Source: Pseudoalteromonas sp. EB27
GTDB taxonomy: Bacteria; Pseudomonadota; Gammaproteobacteria; Enterobacterales; Alteromonadaceae
Length of the DNA stretch: 64,000 bases
NCBI RefSeq assembly: GCF_001974875.1
Contig: NZ_MTQD01000020.1
Location: 23,883 to 87,882 of the forward strand
Direction of reading: 5' to 3'
The notes under the pieces are model-generated. The model searched no databases. It saw only the letters and a program-made list of their open reading frames with translations, and had not been told where the DNA came from. This document shows, one piece after another, positions 1 to 9,360 of the stretch. Position numbers and translations under genes: made by a program. Each line of letters starts with the position of its first letter. Position 1 is the stretch's first letter.

Positions 1-1
1 G

Positions 2-262
2 CTTAGCTACTTTTATGGTAAAGATGCAGAAAAGGCAACGGGGTACTTTATTAAAGACTGGGCAGACGATAAGTTTGTAGCGAATAGAGACGATCAAACT
101 CAGCCTTCACAGCACCCTGAATTTGATTTTTCTGGCTTGGATGAGCAATTAAATAACCTAAATATTAATTTTGTAGCGAGTGAGTTTGCAAAACAAGAAG
201 CGGGATATTTAGAAGGCGCAATAAACGCAGTGGATGACGCTATTAAATTGTTTGTTAATTAA
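2..262 (+). CDS. flavin amine oxidase family protein, C-terminal fragment
   Basis: The reading frame is open from the window edge to a TAA, giving about 86 C-terminal residues; the start lies outside the window. The tail motif ASEFAKQEAGYLEGAI matches the end of the FAD-binding Amino_oxidase fold, where a G-E/S-E-x-a...GYxEGAI segment closes over the flavin. Such enzymes oxidise amines or amino acids, but the substrate cannot be inferred from this piece. A strong hairpin follows at 289-322. The family call rests on one motif and is moderately sure. Confidence 0.55.
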   Translation, partial: LSYFYGKDAEKATGYFIKDWADDKFVANRDDQTQPSQHPEFDFSGLDEQLNNLNINFVASEFAKQEAGYLEGAINAVDDAIKLFVN

Positions 263-288
263 TAGTCTTGTATTTACTGTTAACGTAG

Positions 289-322
289 CCATCAAGGGCT
301 TTAATTTTACAGCCCTTGATGG
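289..322. terminator. bidirectional terminator hairpin
   Basis: A perfect 12-bp inverted repeat, CCATCAAGGGCT / AGCCCTTGATGG, with a 10-nt loop lies between two convergent genes, the amine oxidase fragment and the AI-2E-type permease. The T-run is weak on both sides. Confidence 0.6.
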
Positions 323-331
323 TTATAGATG

Positions 332-1369
332 TTAGTTATTTTTAGCAACCTCTTCGCCACTGCCTAGTAGAGTGGCAACCCACCTACCTTCTGCACTGGC
401 TTCTAGGGCTATTTTTACAATCATAGTTAATGGCACAGATAAAAGCATACCTACAGTACCTAATAACCAGCCCCAAAATATTAATGATAAAAATACTACT
501 AGCGTTGAAAGACCTAGCCCTTTGCCCAAAAATTTAGGCTCTACAATATTACCCATTACCGTATTTATTGTTAAATAACCTGCAGCAACCAATCCCGCAA
601 TTAACGGGCCTTGAGTAATAAGTGCAAGTAATACTGCCGGTACAGCCGCAATAATTGACCCAATATTAGGAATGTAATTGAACATAAACGCCAATACGCC
701 CCAAAGCACAAAGTAGTCTACATCCAAAATCCATAAGTAAAACGCAGCAATAATACCCGTACCTAAACTTACTAGCGTTTTAATTGCCAAATATGAATTA
801 ATAGACTCTAGAAAGCGGTCAATTTGCTTCATTTTGCTATCAGGATCTTCAAGTGCCATGTGTATTTTTTTGCTCAGCATTGGCCCTTCAAACAGCATAA
901 AAACAACAGTTAAAATAATTAAAAACATGTTTGCCATTACGCCACCTAAACCGGTGAGCATATTGGTGGCTACATCAACCATTTTACCTGGGTCGAACAT
1001 ATTGATTAACTGATCTTTATTGATCAATATATTGTATTGAGATGCTAAATCTACCAGCCATACAAATTCTTCTTTGAGTTGTGTTTTATACTCAGGAAGT
1101 TGCTGCGAAAAATCATTTATTGATTGCCCTACAAGCCCGCCAAGACTCACACCTAAGCCAACTATAATAAGCACTACCAACATAACAGCAATGCCTTTAG
1201 GAATTCGGTAGCGCGCAAAAAACTTGATTAGCGGATTACAAATAATGGCAATAAACGCTGCCAAAATAAACGGAATAATAATTACACTTGCTGCTTTTAT
1301 CCCCGCGAGTACGACCACTAAGGAAGCAAAAACTATTAAGCTTTTATTTACTCCAGTTAAACTTGCCAA
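332..1369 (-). CDS. AI-2E family transporter (PerM/YdiK-like permease)
   Basis: A 345-residue polytopic inner-membrane protein. It has paired hydrophobic helices at the N-terminus (about residues 8-45 and 60-85), a polar coiled stretch (about 85-150), and a helix-rich C-terminal half with the family signature FNYIPNIGSIIAAVPAVLLAL. The length is typical of PF01594. Members export or transport small molecules; AI-2 transport is shown for only a few, so the substrate here is unknown. The start is supported by AAGGA upstream of the ATG. The gene stands alone and converges on the preceding gene. Confidence 0.85.
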   Translation of the reverse strand: MASLTGVNKSLIVFASLVVVLAGIKAASVIIIPFILAAFIAIICNPLIKFFARYRIPKGIAVMLVVLIIVGLGVSLGGLVGQSINDFSQQLPEYKTQLKEEFVWLVDLASQYNILINKDQLINMFDPGKMVDVATNMLTGLGGVMANMFLIILTVVFMLFEGPMLSKKIHMALEDPDSKMKQIDRFLESINSYLAIKTLVSLGTGIIAAFYLWILDVDYFVLWGVLAFMFNYIPNIGSIIAAVPAVLLALITQGPLIAGLVAAGYLTINTVMGNIVEPKFLGKGLGLSTLVVFLSLIFWGWLLGTVGMLLSVPLTMIVKIALEASAEGRWVATLLGSGEEVAKNN

Positions 1370-1539
1370 TTTATTAATCCTTTTATTAATTATATGGCCT
1401 TAGTGTAAGGCAAAAGGTAATTAAATGAAATAATGACGAAGTGATCATAAAAGCCTGTTTTACGTATAAATTTGCAAAGCTGTTTGCTAGCGAGTATGTT
1501 TTTTAATCACTTGCTACTATTTTATTGTAAGGATTAATA

Positions 1540-2430
1540 ATGCATATATTTGTTACTGGCGCGACGGGATTAATTGGTAAGCACTTATGCCCTTTTTTAC
1601 TTCATCATAATACTGTTACTGTGCTTAGCCGAAATCCGACTAAAGCAAACGTATTATTGGGCCATAAAGTTAAAGCCGTAAGCAATGTTAATGAAGTAAA
1701 TTTTAACACCGTTGATATTGTTATTAATCTAGCTGGCGAACCGATTGTAAATAAACGCTGGAGCGACAAGCAAAAGCAAATAATACGCGACAGCCGTATT
1801 GATATTACACAACAAATTAGCGAAGCTATTCAAGCTTGTAGCACTCCCCCGCATACTTTTATTTCTGGAAGTGCTGTGGGCTTTTATGGTCGACAAAATA
1901 GCAACCCTATTGATGAAACCTGTGAAAATCCGCATGATGAATTTAGCCATCAGCTTTGTAAAGACTGGGAAAGTGCAGCTTTACTTGCGCAATCAGAACA
2001 AACCAGAGTGTGCCTATTACGTACGGGTATTGTTTTGGCCAAAAAAGGTGGGGCATTAAGTAAAATGCTACCCGCTTTTAAATTATGCTTGGGTGGCCCT
2101 ATTGGTGATGGCGAGCAAGGTATGTCGTGGATACACATCGACGATATGATTCAGCTAATACTTTTTATTATTAGACATCCTGAAATATCAGGTCCTGTTA
2201 ACGCAACTGCACCAAACCCTGTGAGCAACGCTCAGTTTAGTAAAAGCTTAGGCGAGGCGTTATCACGACCTGCATTTATCCCTATGCCAACCGTAGTGCT
2301 TAAACTATTAATGGGTGAAATGTCAGACTTACTTACAACGGGGCAATTTGTAGTTCCTAAAAAAGTACTAGCTCATAATTATCGTTTTCATCATCCAGAT
2401 ATTAAATCAGCTTTAGAGAGCTTGGTTTAG
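1540..2430 (+). CDS. TIGR01777 family NAD-dependent epimerase-like protein (YfcH type)
   Basis: A 296-residue Rossmann protein of the extended SDR class. The N-terminal GATGLIG loop (residues 7-13) binds the nucleotide. FISGSAVGFYG carries the S...YG segment of the active site, and SWIHIDDM is a family hallmark. The C-terminal DUF1731-like part ends LAHNYRFHHPDIKSALESL. Length and motifs match YfcH of E. coli; the substrate is not established for the family. AAGGA lies 7 nt before the ATG. No operon partner is visible. Confidence 0.9.
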   Translation: MHIFVTGATGLIGKHLCPFLLHHNTVTVLSRNPTKANVLLGHKVKAVSNVNEVNFNTVDIVINLAGEPIVNKRWSDKQKQIIRDSRIDITQQISEAIQACSTPPHTFISGSAVGFYGRQNSNPIDETCENPHDEFSHQLCKDWESAALLAQSEQTRVCLLRTGIVLAKKGGALSKMLPAFKLCLGGPIGDGEQGMSWIHIDDMIQLILFIIRHPEISGPVNATAPNPVSNAQFSKSLGEALSRPAFIPMPTVVLKLLMGEMSDLLTTGQFVVPKKVLAHNYRFHHPDIKSALESLV

Positions 2431-2573
2431 CTGGCGTTAATAATTCTTAAGGTAGAATGCAGAAAATTGAAAAGCAATCCTTTTAACCGAATTGACCTTT
2501 TCTTATTAATACATAATAATTACACACTTAATTGAATATATATTTCATCATTTTATAATAAAGAGAATAAATC

Positions 2574-3737
2574 ATGTTTCATTTGCCTACTGTGATCTTC
2601 CTCTCTTTTATTCTTAACTTACTCATAAGCTTATTCTTTCTCTCAATTTATAAATATAAAAAACAAACATCTTTTCTACTATTTGGTTTAGCCTGTGCCA
2701 CATTTGCGCTAGCAGAAATACTGGCATGTTTGCGCTTATACATAGACTTTCCTTTGATAACCCACTACTTGGCTAGTATTTCTATGATTATGAGCCCACT
2801 TTTAATTATTATTGGACTATATAAATATAAAAATATACAGAATATTAGTCTAATGCCTCTTTACTGCATATTTGGGTTTTCTGGTTTATTGTTATTGGCA
2901 ATTTATCCTTTCGAAGCAGCAAAAATGCTAACGAGCTTAGTAATTGCCGGATTATTTATTTACACGGCGTATTTAATCAAAAGCATGAGCTTTGTTGCTA
3001 AAGCCCAGAAAAAGGCGTTGATCACCTGCTTTTTAGTGCACAGCGGTGTTATGTTTTTAAACGTAATATTTCTACTAATACCGGTACTGAGCTCGAGTAT
3101 TCAGGATGTAGCAACGCCTTTACAAATTGTGCTTATTAGTCATTTACTATTAGCCACTCTAAGTGCTCTTATACTGCCATTTTTGTTATTTTCTAATAGT
3201 GAATACACGCTATCGAACCTTGCGAATACCGACTCTCTTACACAATTATTTAATCGAAGAGGCTTCTTTAATAATGCCAAAGAAACCCTTAAACAACCTA
3301 ACAACAGTGATAAAAACGTATCTGTAATTATCCTAGATATCGACTTTTTCAAGCGTGTAAATGATAAGTACGGCCACGACACCGGCGATCAAGCAATTAA
3401 ATGGATTGCGCAGCACATAAAAGAGCAATTTATTGATGAAGGTATTTGCGCCAGAATAGGCGGTGAAGAGTTTGCTATATTACTACCAGACTATTCTCTA
3501 CGAGCAGCTAAAGAATATGCAGAACACTTACGTGAAAATATTTCTAAGCATCCATTTTATTATCAAAACTCGCATATTAACCTATCTGTAAGCGCCGGTG
3601 TGAGTAGTGCACTAAATGGTAAAATGAGTGTAAAAGACTTACTGTCGCTGGCTGATAAGCGCCTTTATCTTGCTAAAGAAACTGGCAGAGATAAAGTAGT
3701 CAGCTTTGACGAGAAAAACCTCTTAATGCAGTGCTAA
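2574..3737 (+). CDS. membrane diguanylate cyclase (GGDEF domain)
   Basis: About 205 residues of N-terminal membrane region with seven or so hydrophobic segments precede a GGDEF domain (about 215-380). The active-site signature is GGEEF at 296-300, and the metal-binding DIDFFK starts at 255, so c-di-GMP synthesis is expected. The inhibitory RxxD I-site that normally sits just before the signature is absent (the sequence there is FIDEGICARIGGEEF), so product inhibition is probably lost. The sensor region has no recognised domain. It is a stand-alone gene. Confidence 0.9.
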   Translation: MFHLPTVIFLSFILNLLISLFFLSIYKYKKQTSFLLFGLACATFALAEILACLRLYIDFPLITHYLASISMIMSPLLIIIGLYKYKNIQNISLMPLYCIFGFSGLLLLAIYPFEAAKMLTSLVIAGLFIYTAYLIKSMSFVAKAQKKALITCFLVHSGVMFLNVIFLLIPVLSSSIQDVATPLQIVLISHLLLATLSALILPFLLFSNSEYTLSNLANTDSLTQLFNRRGFFNNAKETLKQPNNSDKNVSVIILDIDFFKRVNDKYGHDTGDQAIKWIAQHIKEQFIDEGICARIGGEEFAILLPDYSLRAAKEYAEHLRENISKHPFYYQNSHINLSVSAGVSSALNGKMSVKDLLSLADKRLYLAKETGRDKVVSFDEKNLLMQC

Positions 3738-3862
3738 TTATTTTATAAGTAATTATAAAAAAGTCCCCTCTTATAAAAACGCGGTACCCCTTTGTATTTA
3801 TACCGACCAGTTCCTATTAAGTTATATCAATTAGCTCAAGTGTTTATGCAGGTTACCTCTAC

Positions 3863-3898
3863 ATAAAAAAAGCCCTTCATTCGAAGGGCTTTGGTATA
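3863..3898 (-). terminator. terminator after GH3-A
   Basis: The hairpin AAAGCCCTT / AAGGGCTTT has a short CATTCG loop. On the minus strand it is followed by a run of T, just downstream of the GH3-A stop codon. Confidence 0.8.
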
Positions 3899-3918
3899 CA
3901 CACAATAGAGTTAATAAA

Positions 3919-6471
3919 CTACTTACAAGACAGTGTAGCTTCGCCTGCCTTATTTGGCACAAACTGAATATTAGCTACAGAAATTGATGCTTTACCATTG
4001 CTGCGTAAGCTAAATGGGCTTGTTAGGTTTGCAAAATTAACACCCTTATCAGCAAAGCAACCTAAATCGATTGATACTGACTGCCATTTATTCTCAATGG
4101 CTTTATCCACTACGTTTGCTAAATCAATGCTTGCACCACATTCACCCGAGCAAGTCATAGCAAGTGCTATATCGCTCGTTAGTGCTTCGTTTAATTTAAT
4201 ATCAAAGCTAATCACACTATCGGCTTCAACGTAGGCAATGGTATCTTCTGCAAAGCTTGTTACTATTTCAGCACTGGCTTTTTCTGTACCGCTGAAGTTA
4301 AATTGGCGCGCGTCTTCTTGTACTGTTTTATCCTCAGTACGGTATTTAATTGCACCAAATTCATGGGTACTGCTCGATACATCTAAAAGCTCATCGCCCG
4401 ATTTTAACAATAAGCGCCATGGTGCTACAGGTGCACCAACAAGTATATCCATACTCGTAAGCCCAGAGTTATCAAGTTTAGAGTCTTCATCAAGGTCGTC
4501 AGCTAACACGTTTTTATCGCCGTACGATAAGCCAAAACCATAAGGGAGTAATGGGTCGTAATTTTCATCGCCTTTATTAACCGCAGTTTGTACCGCTGAT
4601 TTAGGCCAAGAAAACGATAATTTACCTTTAAAGTTATTTTGAATGGTGCCGTCTGCCGCTTTTAATAAAACATCAGCAATACCTGCGCCTTCTGTACCTG
4701 GCAACCATGCAGCTACAAACGCGTCAGATGCGTTAAGTTCGCTGTTAACCCACATAGGTCGACCTGATATAAACACAGATACAACAGGAATGCCTTGCTC
4801 TTTTATTGAGTTTAAAAGTGCTAATGACTTTTTATTCCCGCGCTCAAACTCAAGGTTATCTTTATCGCCGTGCCCTTCTGCGTAAGGTTCTTCACCAAAT
4901 ACAACAATGGCAACATCAGGACGTTGCTCAAACGTACCATCAGCGCTTAAAGTAACACTTCCACCTGCTGCAGATATTTGATCTTCAAGCCCTTTGTAAA
5001 TTGACGTTGCTCCAGGGAAATCTGCATTTTTGTTATTGGTACCTTGCCACGTAATACTCCAACCACCCGACTGTTTACCTATATTATCGGCACCATCACC
5101 TGCAACAAGTACGCGTTGATTAGCTGCAATAGGCAATAGGTTATTTTTATTTTTGAGTAACACAAGTGATTCGCGCACAGCTTGACGTGCTACTTCGCGG
5201 TGCTCTTGGGCACCAATTAGCTCTGTTTTTCCAGAGTAAAGACGCTTAGCCGGGCTTGGTTTATCAAATAAACCAGCGCGAAGTTTTACGCGTAATATTC
5301 TGCTCACTGCGTCATCAATACGCGACATACTAATTTCGCCTGACTTAACTTGCGCAATTGTATTGTTATAAAGAGGCTTCCAGGCACCTGTTGGCACCAT
5401 AAAAATATCAAGGCCAGCATTAACGGCTTGTGCACAACTTTCGTTAGTACAGCCTTCAATTTGACCGTGACCGTTCCAATCGCCTACTACAAATCCATCA
5501 AAACCCATTCGTGTTTTTAATACATCAGTAAGTAAATATTTATTGCCGTGATTTTTAACGCCATTCCAGCTATTGAACGATGCCATAACCGATTGGCTAC
5601 CTGCTGATAAACCGCCTACATAGCCTTGTGCGTGAATATCAAATAATGATTGTTCACTGTCGATATTATTACCCTGATCATCACCATCAACCGTGCCACC
5701 GTCGCCAATAAAGTGCTTAACGGTACTAATTACACGCTTGTCACTTAAAAAGTCGCCATCGGCTTTACCTTGTAAGCCATTTACTATGGCTGCTGAGTAA
5801 TCATGTACAATTTTTGGATCTTCTGAGTAACCTTCGTAGGTTCTTCCCCAGCGATCGTCGCGCACTACGGCAACTGTGGGTGCAAATACCCAATCAATAC
5901 CCGTAGCCATTACCTCTACTGCAGTAATCGATGCTATTTGCTCGATTAAATCAGGATTATTCGCCGCGCCTAAACCAATGTTGTGCGGAAATAACGTGGC
6001 ACCAATTACATTATTATGGCCATGTACTGCATCGGTGCCCCACATAGTTGGGATACTACTGCCATCAACTGAGTCGTCGACAGAAGCTTGATAAAAGCTC
6101 TCTGCTAAGGCTACCCAGTCCATAGGTGTTGCATGTTTGTCGCCATTAGGGAATGCGCCACCGCCATTAAGGTATGAACCGAAGCCATATTTACGCATGT
6201 CTTCAACGGTAATATCACGAATTTCTGGCTGAATCATTTGAGCAACCTTTTGCTCAAGTGTCATGGCTTTTAAATAGTTAACTATTTTAGCTTCAATATC
6301 GGCATCTTTTTTAACGGCAATATTAAGTTTTGGCCAAATTTGCGCTGTTTTAGATAACGTTTCATTAGTTTCAACCGATGTCACTGCGTCGTTTGAACAA
6401 GCCGATAAAGTACCTACTGATGCAATTAATGTTGCTAAGGCTATTTTATTAAGTGTAAAAGGGGTTTTCAT
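3919..6471 (-). CDS. GH3 glucan exohydrolase lipoprotein, locus A (ExoP-like)
   Basis: An 850-residue exo-beta-glucanase/beta-glucosidase. The signal peptide ends in lipobox LSAC with lipid-anchored Cys25. The GH3 N-terminal barrel (about 55-400) contains RWGRTYEGYSEDP and KHFIGDGGT; the predicted nucleophile is Asp331 in FVVGDWNGHG. The GH3 C-terminal domain (about 420-650) contains VFGEEPYAEGHGD and the WLPGTEG loop. An extra beta-sandwich-like tail of about 170 residues resembles the extension of Pseudoalteromonas ExoP enzymes. It should trim glucose from beta-1,3/1,4-glucans outside the cytoplasm. Its start overlaps the stop of the upstream symporter as TAATG, with a GGAG inside that gene, so the two are probably translationally coupled. 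A second copy lies in locus B. Confidence 0.92.
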   Translation of the reverse strand: MKTPFTLNKIALATLIASVGTLSACSNDAVTSVETNETLSKTAQIWPKLNIAVKKDADIEAKIVNYLKAMTLEQKVAQMIQPEIRDITVEDMRKYGFGSYLNGGGAFPNGDKHATPMDWVALAESFYQASVDDSVDGSSIPTMWGTDAVHGHNNVIGATLFPHNIGLGAANNPDLIEQIASITAVEVMATGIDWVFAPTVAVVRDDRWGRTYEGYSEDPKIVHDYSAAIVNGLQGKADGDFLSDKRVISTVKHFIGDGGTVDGDDQGNNIDSEQSLFDIHAQGYVGGLSAGSQSVMASFNSWNGVKNHGNKYLLTDVLKTRMGFDGFVVGDWNGHGQIEGCTNESCAQAVNAGLDIFMVPTGAWKPLYNNTIAQVKSGEISMSRIDDAVSRILRVKLRAGLFDKPSPAKRLYSGKTELIGAQEHREVARQAVRESLVLLKNKNNLLPIAANQRVLVAGDGADNIGKQSGGWSITWQGTNNKNADFPGATSIYKGLEDQISAAGGSVTLSADGTFEQRPDVAIVVFGEEPYAEGHGDKDNLEFERGNKKSLALLNSIKEQGIPVVSVFISGRPMWVNSELNASDAFVAAWLPGTEGAGIADVLLKAADGTIQNNFKGKLSFSWPKSAVQTAVNKGDENYDPLLPYGFGLSYGDKNVLADDLDEDSKLDNSGLTSMDILVGAPVAPWRLLLKSGDELLDVSSSTHEFGAIKYRTEDKTVQEDARQFNFSGTEKASAEIVTSFAEDTIAYVEADSVISFDIKLNEALTSDIALAMTCSGECGASIDLANVVDKAIENKWQSVSIDLGCFADKGVNFANLTSPFSLRSNGKASISVANIQFVPNKAGEATLSCK

Positions 6472-7745
6472 TATAGAGTCTCCTGCGCATGAACTGGTTT
6501 GCTACCGCTTAAACCATAGAACACGATAAATATGTAACATAAAATAGGTAAAACATACGAAAGTTGAACACCCACACTATCAGCAAGTGCACCTTGTAAA
6601 AGTGGCACTATTGCACCACCCACAATCGCCAAACACAAAATACCAGAGCCTTGAGCTGTATGTTTGCCAAGTCCATTTAACGCTAAACTAAAAATAGTGG
6701 GGAACATAATAGAATTGAATAAACCAACCAATAGTATTGACCACATTGCTAATTGACCCGACGTGCTCATGGCAATAACGACTAAAATAATAGCCATGGT
6801 TGCGTTAAAGCCAAGTACTTTACCAGCAGGTAATTTTTGCATTACAGCAGCACCAATAAAACGCCCAACCATAGCACCACCAAAATAATAAGTGATGTAA
6901 TGAGCTGCAGCATGCTCTTTTAGCCCTGCTATATTTTCTTGTGCTAAAAAGCTTACTAAAAAGCTACCAATTGCCACTTCGGCGCCTACATACATAAATA
7001 TACCCACAGCACCTAATACAAGATGGCGATACTGCCAAGCACTGCCTTCAATTGCCTCTGATTTTTCGGCTTCTGCTTTTTGCTCGCTCATAATGTCTGG
7101 TAATTTAAGCCATGCAAAAATACCGGCTAGTAAAATAAGCATTGCAGCTAAAAGGAGGTAAGGAAGTTGTACTGATTCTGCATTTTGTGCAGGTGTTAAA
7201 AAGGCTTCTGACGCTGAGTCCAGAATTAACAGAGCACCAAATGATGGCGCAACCGTAGTACCCAACGCGTTAAAAGCTTGGGTTAGTGTTAAACGAGACG
7301 ACGCAGTTTTTGCTGAACCCAACAAACTTACATAAGGATTTGCAGATACTTGTAATAACGTTATGCCACTGGCCAGTACAAATAAAGCAAATAAAAATAC
7401 AGGATAACTATGTAAAGACGCTGCTGGGTAAAATAAGATACACCCTACTGCCGCAATTAAAAGCCCAACCACGATTCCTTTTTTATAACCAAGCTTTTTA
7501 ACAATGTATCCACTAGGGAGTGACATTAAAAAGTAAGCGCCAAAAAAGCAAAACTGCACAAGCATTGCTTGAACATAAGTTAAATCGAAAACCGCTTTTA
7601 AATGCGGAATCAAAATATCATTTAAGCAGGTAATAAAACCCCACATAAAAAATAGTGAAGTTAAAGATGTAAGTGCAAAACCATAGTTTTTATCTTGGTG
7701 GTTTTGCGACTGTGTGTGTGATGTCAGTGGTGCTGAACTAGCCAT
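6471..7745 (-). CDS. FucP/GluP-like sugar:H+ symporter (MFS), locus A
   Basis: A 424-residue major facilitator protein with 12 predicted helices. FFMWGFITCLNDILIPHLK near residue 32 is the classic FucP/glucose-galactose MFS signature, followed by the LMSLPSGYIVKKLGYK loop. It probably imports glucose or a related monosaccharide released by GH3-A, the next gene, with which it overlaps by one base. It starts the minus-strand arm of the divergent locus, and a GGAGAG ribosome site precedes the ATG. Locus B has no equivalent of this gene. Confidence 0.88.
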   Translation of the reverse strand: MASSAPLTSHTQSQNHQDKNYGFALTSLTSLFFMWGFITCLNDILIPHLKAVFDLTYVQAMLVQFCFFGAYFLMSLPSGYIVKKLGYKKGIVVGLLIAAVGCILFYPAASLHSYPVFLFALFVLASGITLLQVSANPYVSLLGSAKTASSRLTLTQAFNALGTTVAPSFGALLILDSASEAFLTPAQNAESVQLPYLLLAAMLILLAGIFAWLKLPDIMSEQKAEAEKSEAIEGSAWQYRHLVLGAVGIFMYVGAEVAIGSFLVSFLAQENIAGLKEHAAAHYITYYFGGAMVGRFIGAAVMQKLPAGKVLGFNATMAIILVVIAMSTSGQLAMWSILLVGLFNSIMFPTIFSLALNGLGKHTAQGSGILCLAIVGGAIVPLLQGALADSVGVQLSYVLPILCYIFIVFYGLSGSKPVHAQETL

Positions 7746-7826
7746 GTGCTCTCCGCAATTTATTATTATAAATTGATCTTCAGTAAGTAATTAATACAAA
7801 CCCCGCTAAGGCGCAGTATTAAAGAG

Positions 7827-7855
7827 TTGACCTGAAGATTAATTAACATTAATCT
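7827..7855 (+). promoter_or_regulatory. predicted promoter for the GH1-GPH-LacI arm, locus A
   Basis: TTGACC (7827-7832) and TAATCT (7850-7855) are separated by exactly 17 bp. The expected start point near 7862 falls inside the LacI-type operator. The same TTGACC-17-(-10)-operator layout occurs twice in locus B. Prediction by eye. Confidence 0.55.
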
Positions 7856-7860
7856 AAAAA

Positions 7861-7875
7861 TGTAAGCGCTTTCAC
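7861..7875. promoter_or_regulatory. LacI-family operator, locus A
   Basis: TGTAAGCGCTTTCAC is a near-palindrome centred on the AAGCGCTT core of LacI-family sites. It sits between the divergent symporter and GH1 genes. A weaker relative, TGTAACCGCTGAAAG, lies at 7934-7948. The probable ligand protein is the LacI regulator encoded at 10746. It differs from the locus B operators at the third base of the half-site. Confidence 0.65.
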
Positions 7876-7880
7876 GGCTA

Positions 7881-7909
7881 ATTAAATACGAACATGTTAC
7901 ATATTTCAA
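7881..7909 (-). promoter_or_regulatory. predicted promoter for the symporter-GH3 arm, locus A
   Basis: Read on the minus strand, TTGAAA (7904-7909) and TTTAAT (7881-7886) are separated by 17 bp. The start point near 7874 falls at the other edge of the same operator. One bound regulator could therefore block both arms. Prediction by eye. Confidence 0.45.
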
Positions 7910-8003
7910 CAACTTTTATTTTTAATAATGTTTTGTAACCGCTGAAAGTCAGTAAAAATAGGCGCTAAGCGTGCAATTAAGTTCTCAAAAAGGTTTGTAA
8001 CCA

Positions 8004-9332
8004 ATGACAAAAATATCATTACCATTTAATTCACCTCTATTAACAAAAGACTTTGTTTATGGTGTAGCAACAGCATCATTTCAGATAGAGGGCGGGTATG
8101 AGCATCGCTTACCGTGTATTTGGGATACCTTTTGTAGTACTGCAGGTAAAATTGCTGATAATTCACATGGTCATATTGCCTGCGATCATTACAACAATTG
8201 GCAACAAGACATAGATTTAATAGAGTCTCTAGGTGTTGATGCTTACAGGCTTTCTATTTCATGGCCTCGCGTTATGACTCAAGACGGAAAGTTAAATCCT
8301 GTAGGCGTTAAGTTTTATACTGATATTTTAGATGAGCTAAAACGAAAAAATATAAAAGCCTTTGTTACTTTGTATCACTGGGATTTACCGCAACACCTTG
8401 AAGATGAAGGCGGCTGGCTTAACAGAAAAACAGCTTATGCATTTGAGCAGTACGTAGAACTAATTACTAACGCATTTGGAACACGAGTGTATTCTTACGC
8501 TACATTAAACGAACCCTTTTGCAGCGCGTTTTTAGGTTACGAGATTGGCATACATGCCCCAGGTCTAGTAGGCAAGCAGTATGGTAAAAAAGCAGCTCAT
8601 CACTTATTACTCGCTCATGGTCTGGCTATGAACGTGCTAAATAAAACATCGCCTGATACTCAAAACGGCATTGTGCTTAACTTTACACCCGCCTACCCGC
8701 TTACAGATACTCAACAAGACATAGACAGTGCCAAATACGCTGATGACTATTTAAATCAGTGGTATATGAAACCAATAATGGACGGTAAATACCCTGATAT
8801 AATTAACCAACTACCTGAGGATCATTTACCAGACATACACCCAGGTGATATGGAATTAATTTCTCAGCCAATTGATTACTTAGGCATTAACTTTTATACC
8901 CGCCAAGTTTATAAAGCGCACCCTATTGATATTTATGAACCCATTGCACCTACGGGTCCTTTGACAGATATGGGATGGGAGGTTTACCCGCAATCGTTTA
9001 CCGATTTGCTTGTATCGCTTAATAAGACATACACCCTGCCGCCTATTTATATAACCGAAAATGGCGCAGCAATGCCCGATACATATAATAATGGCGAAGT
9101 TAACGACTTAGACCGTTTAAGTTATTATAATACTCATTTAAACGCAGTTCACAATGCAGTTGAACAGGGTGTTGTTATACGTGGCTACTTTGCTTGGAGC
9201 TTAATGGACAACTTTGAGTGGGCAGAAGGCTACTTAAAGCGCTTTGGTATTGTTTATGTTGATTATAAAACGCAGCAACGTACTATTAAAAATAGTGGCT
9301 TAGCCTATAAAGCACTTATCTCAAATAGATAA
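8004..9332 (+). CDS. GH1 beta-glucosidase, locus A
   Basis: A 442-residue cytoplasmic retaining beta-glucosidase with no signal peptide. The N-terminal signature FVYGVATASFQIEGG is intact. The acid/base is Glu170 in TLNEPF, the nucleophile Glu352 in ITENGA, and WSLMDNFEW lines the glucose pocket. The length equals bacterial BglA-type enzymes. It should split cellobiose, laminaribiose or similar beta-glucosides brought in by the next gene. It is first in a GH1-symporter-LacI arm with 28 bp to the transporter, and is closely similar to the copy at 48357. Confidence 0.93.
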   Translation: MTKISLPFNSPLLTKDFVYGVATASFQIEGGYEHRLPCIWDTFCSTAGKIADNSHGHIACDHYNNWQQDIDLIESLGVDAYRLSISWPRVMTQDGKLNPVGVKFYTDILDELKRKNIKAFVTLYHWDLPQHLEDEGGWLNRKTAYAFEQYVELITNAFGTRVYSYATLNEPFCSAFLGYEIGIHAPGLVGKQYGKKAAHHLLLAHGLAMNVLNKTSPDTQNGIVLNFTPAYPLTDTQQDIDSAKYADDYLNQWYMKPIMDGKYPDIINQLPEDHLPDIHPGDMELISQPIDYLGINFYTRQVYKAHPIDIYEPIAPTGPLTDMGWEVYPQSFTDLLVSLNKTYTLPPIYITENGAAMPDTYNNGEVNDLDRLSYYNTHLNAVHNAVEQGVVIRGYFAWSLMDNFEWAEGYLKRFGIVYVDYKTQQRTIKNSGLAYKALISNR

Positions 9333-9360
9333 TAATAAGCACAAAGCGGGACAAACAATC

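Noticed and set aside
372..578. Short ORF opposite the AI-2E-type permease
   Set aside because: Antisense to a clear gene, no ribosome site, no recognisable family.
7934..7948. Second operator in locus A
   Set aside because: Only one half matches; left as a note in the operator entry.
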